A stretch of 64,000 nucleotides of DNA. Origin: Lingula anatina (taxonomy: Eukaryota; Brachiopoda; Lingulata; Lingulida; Lingulidae). Under the pieces are notes generated by a model. It saw only the letters and a list, made by a program, of their open reading frames with translations, did no database searches and was not told the origin of the DNA. The stretch spans positions 130,295 to 194,294 of the forward strand of contig NW_019775489.1 of the NCBI RefSeq assembly GCF_001039355.2. Reading direction: 5' to 3'. Every line of letters begins with the position of its first letter. The stretch's first letter is position 1. Positions 62,500-64,000 of this stretch are shown here, in pieces. The position numbers were made by a program, and so were the translations under genes.

Positions 62500-64000
62500 G
62501 TTACCAAGACTGAAGCCTGGGATGATGCCCACTATCCGCCCGCATAAGAGAATTGTTCAAGTCGGGGGAAGAGGCAGACGAAAGCCTGCACTTACCTGTG
62601 AAAAAACCAACAGGGAAAAGACTGTCCAAAAACTCCAGGTTGCAAGGGTATGCCTTGATGTCACTACGTTTTTCATTGGATTAAAATATTAATCTTTTTA
62701 TCATGTATCAAGAAGTAATATGATTAGGCTAGGATTATTACTCTGTTATGCAATGATTAATGTTTAGCCCATGGCAAGTAATAGCATTTTAACAGAAAAA
62801 ATGTCCCCTTTTTGTAATGCACCTTGAAAGCAAATATAGTTTTATTTTTTACATTTGCTTTGTTCATTTCTGATATTAAATAGCTCAGTTTCTTTGCAGC
62901 TGAAAAAAAAACTTGTGAAGGACAGACCAAAAGCCACTGCTTCAGAAGCCAGCACCGGGGAGGCAGATTCTTTTGAATTCCCAGAGCCATTGATAGAGGT
63001 CTTTGGCCAGCGTCAGTCTATTTCAACTGCCTCACAGACAGACTTAACAAGTAAATATATTCTGCTTATATGCCACTTACATATCTTTGTTATAAGTGAT
63101 AATTAGATACTATTTATAGAAATATAATCCTGCTAAATAAGATTGTCACGAATTTGGGGGGTATATTTCATAAACCAATCCCTTACTTCTCATGTTTATA
63201 TTTCAGTGCTAGAAATAGAGAAAATGTCAGAGAAAATGGATGAACCTCAGAATATTGCAGGTGATAATAGTGCAACAGTGGAAGAAACAGGTTAGTGTAC
63301 ATGGGTCAGTCCCCCCCCCCCCCCTAAAAAAAAAAAAAAGAAAAAAATTAGAAAAAATGGCAGGTGCTAATGCAAATTGTTCAGCAGTAATAGCAATATC
63401 CATTCTCTCACTCTTTTTTTATATCAATTTTACTATCTTTTTATACTTCTTTTCTCTATAGATCAAAGAAGTCGAGATGAAAATCTTTTATCTTCATCAG
63501 CATCATCTGACAGTGAATCTGATGATTATTATATGCCATCAGAAAGTAGTGATGACAGCTCACCACAACAGTAAGTAATGAATACTTCCAGGGCATTTTT
63601 TTTCTTTCTTAAGTGGTAGTAATTTATAAAATGTGGAAATAGTAATAGAATACATTTTCACTATATTTATTTTGATATTTTTGTACCAGGAAACCAAAGA
63701 AGTTGAAGGAAATCCTGGATTCTGAGGCAAAAGTGATAGTGTATAAAAGCCTCTTGCTTCAGCTTCTTGCAATCTGCCAGCTTTGTCAAAGAGATGCAGT
63801 TCCCACCATCATAAAGCAGATTGGCACTATGATTGTAGTGAGGCAGTCCTGCACCTCAAAGAAGTGCCGAGGTGCAACCTGGTACTCACAGCCTTTCATA
63901 GGAAACATGCCAGCTGGAAACCTCTACTTGTCATCAGCCATTCTATATTCTGGCAGCACTGTGAACCAGGTGCTAAGAATGTTCCAGTTCATGAGTCTTC
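62500..64000 (+). CDS. THAP/DDE transposase-like gene, copy Z, runs off window
   Basis: Exons 62500-62647 (RLPRLKPGMMPTIRPHKRIV, the usual end of a THAP domain), 62900-63050 (LKKKLVKDRPKATASEASTG, ending SQTDL), 63208-63290 (LEIEKMSEKMDEPQNIAGDN), 63462-63570 (acidic, DSESDDYYMPSESSDDSSPQ) and 63690-64000 (PKKLKEILDSEAKVIVYKSL, GATWYSQPFIGNMPAGNLYL), open to the window edge. GT-AG borders hold. No stop is seen in the visible exons, so this copy may be intact. The first THAP exon is not clear: 62371 ATG (MPRLFCAVYL) is a candidate but hits a stop and lacks the C2CH pattern. Probably a domesticated or recently mobile THAP transposase; expression unknown. Confidence 0.6.

Overview
This is eukaryotic, intron-rich, AT-rich DNA, most likely from a marine invertebrate and probably a deuterostome (echinoderm, hemichordate or cephalochordate type). 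The evidence is GT-AG introns, a canonical U1 snRNA gene, animal deltex-family E3 ligase genes, and a dense load of DIRS, CR1/RTE-like LINE, Harbinger, piggyBac and hAT-type elements. The species cannot be named from sequence alone. Three single-N assembly gaps (9717, 46946, 58143) are present, and two of them are followed by a repeat of the sequence just before them.

Region 1 (1-11460): two tandem deltex-like genes on the + strand. The first (1-1671) is cut by the window edge and shows RING plus Deltex C-terminal (DTC) domains. The second (5371-9660) assembles without a break into a 700-residue protein: KH/RRM-like N-terminus, macro domain, RING, DTC. Its last exons reappear at 9718-11490 after an N, almost certainly an assembly duplication. 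An internally deleted LINE lies in its last intron.

Region 2 (11461-19400): mostly non-coding, with inverted repeats, a 93-bp tandem repeat, a good U1 snRNA gene (15565-15729) and a decayed LINE.

Region 3 (19399-24211): a DIRS-type tyrosine-recombinase retrotransposon on the - strand with three long intact ORFs (gag-like, RT/RNase H, tyrosine recombinase) and inverted terminal and internal repeats.

Region 4 (24212-35480): a mosaic of dead elements. It holds a quasi-repetitive region, an LTR/gag remnant, a YqaJ-nuclease-like pseudogene, a LINE whose RT catalytic motif is split by a small DNA transposon, a C2H2-like repeat-family pseudogene, and a second LINE tail.

Region 5 (35484-42702): a complete 7.2-kb PIF/Harbinger transposon with perfect 45-bp terminal inverted repeats and a TTA target duplication. 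It carries convergent transposase and MADF-domain genes, both apparently frameshifted.

Region 6 (42703-64000): the 5' part of an unidentified gene, a gag/RT element interrupted by a piggyBac copy, and a tandemly duplicated block (about 50.0-53.5 kb versus 58.5-62.1 kb). That block contains pieces of a THAP-domain, DDE-transposase-like gene in three partial copies, a hAT-like MITE with a clean empty site in the other copy, and a nanos-like zinc-finger fragment (60610-60905).
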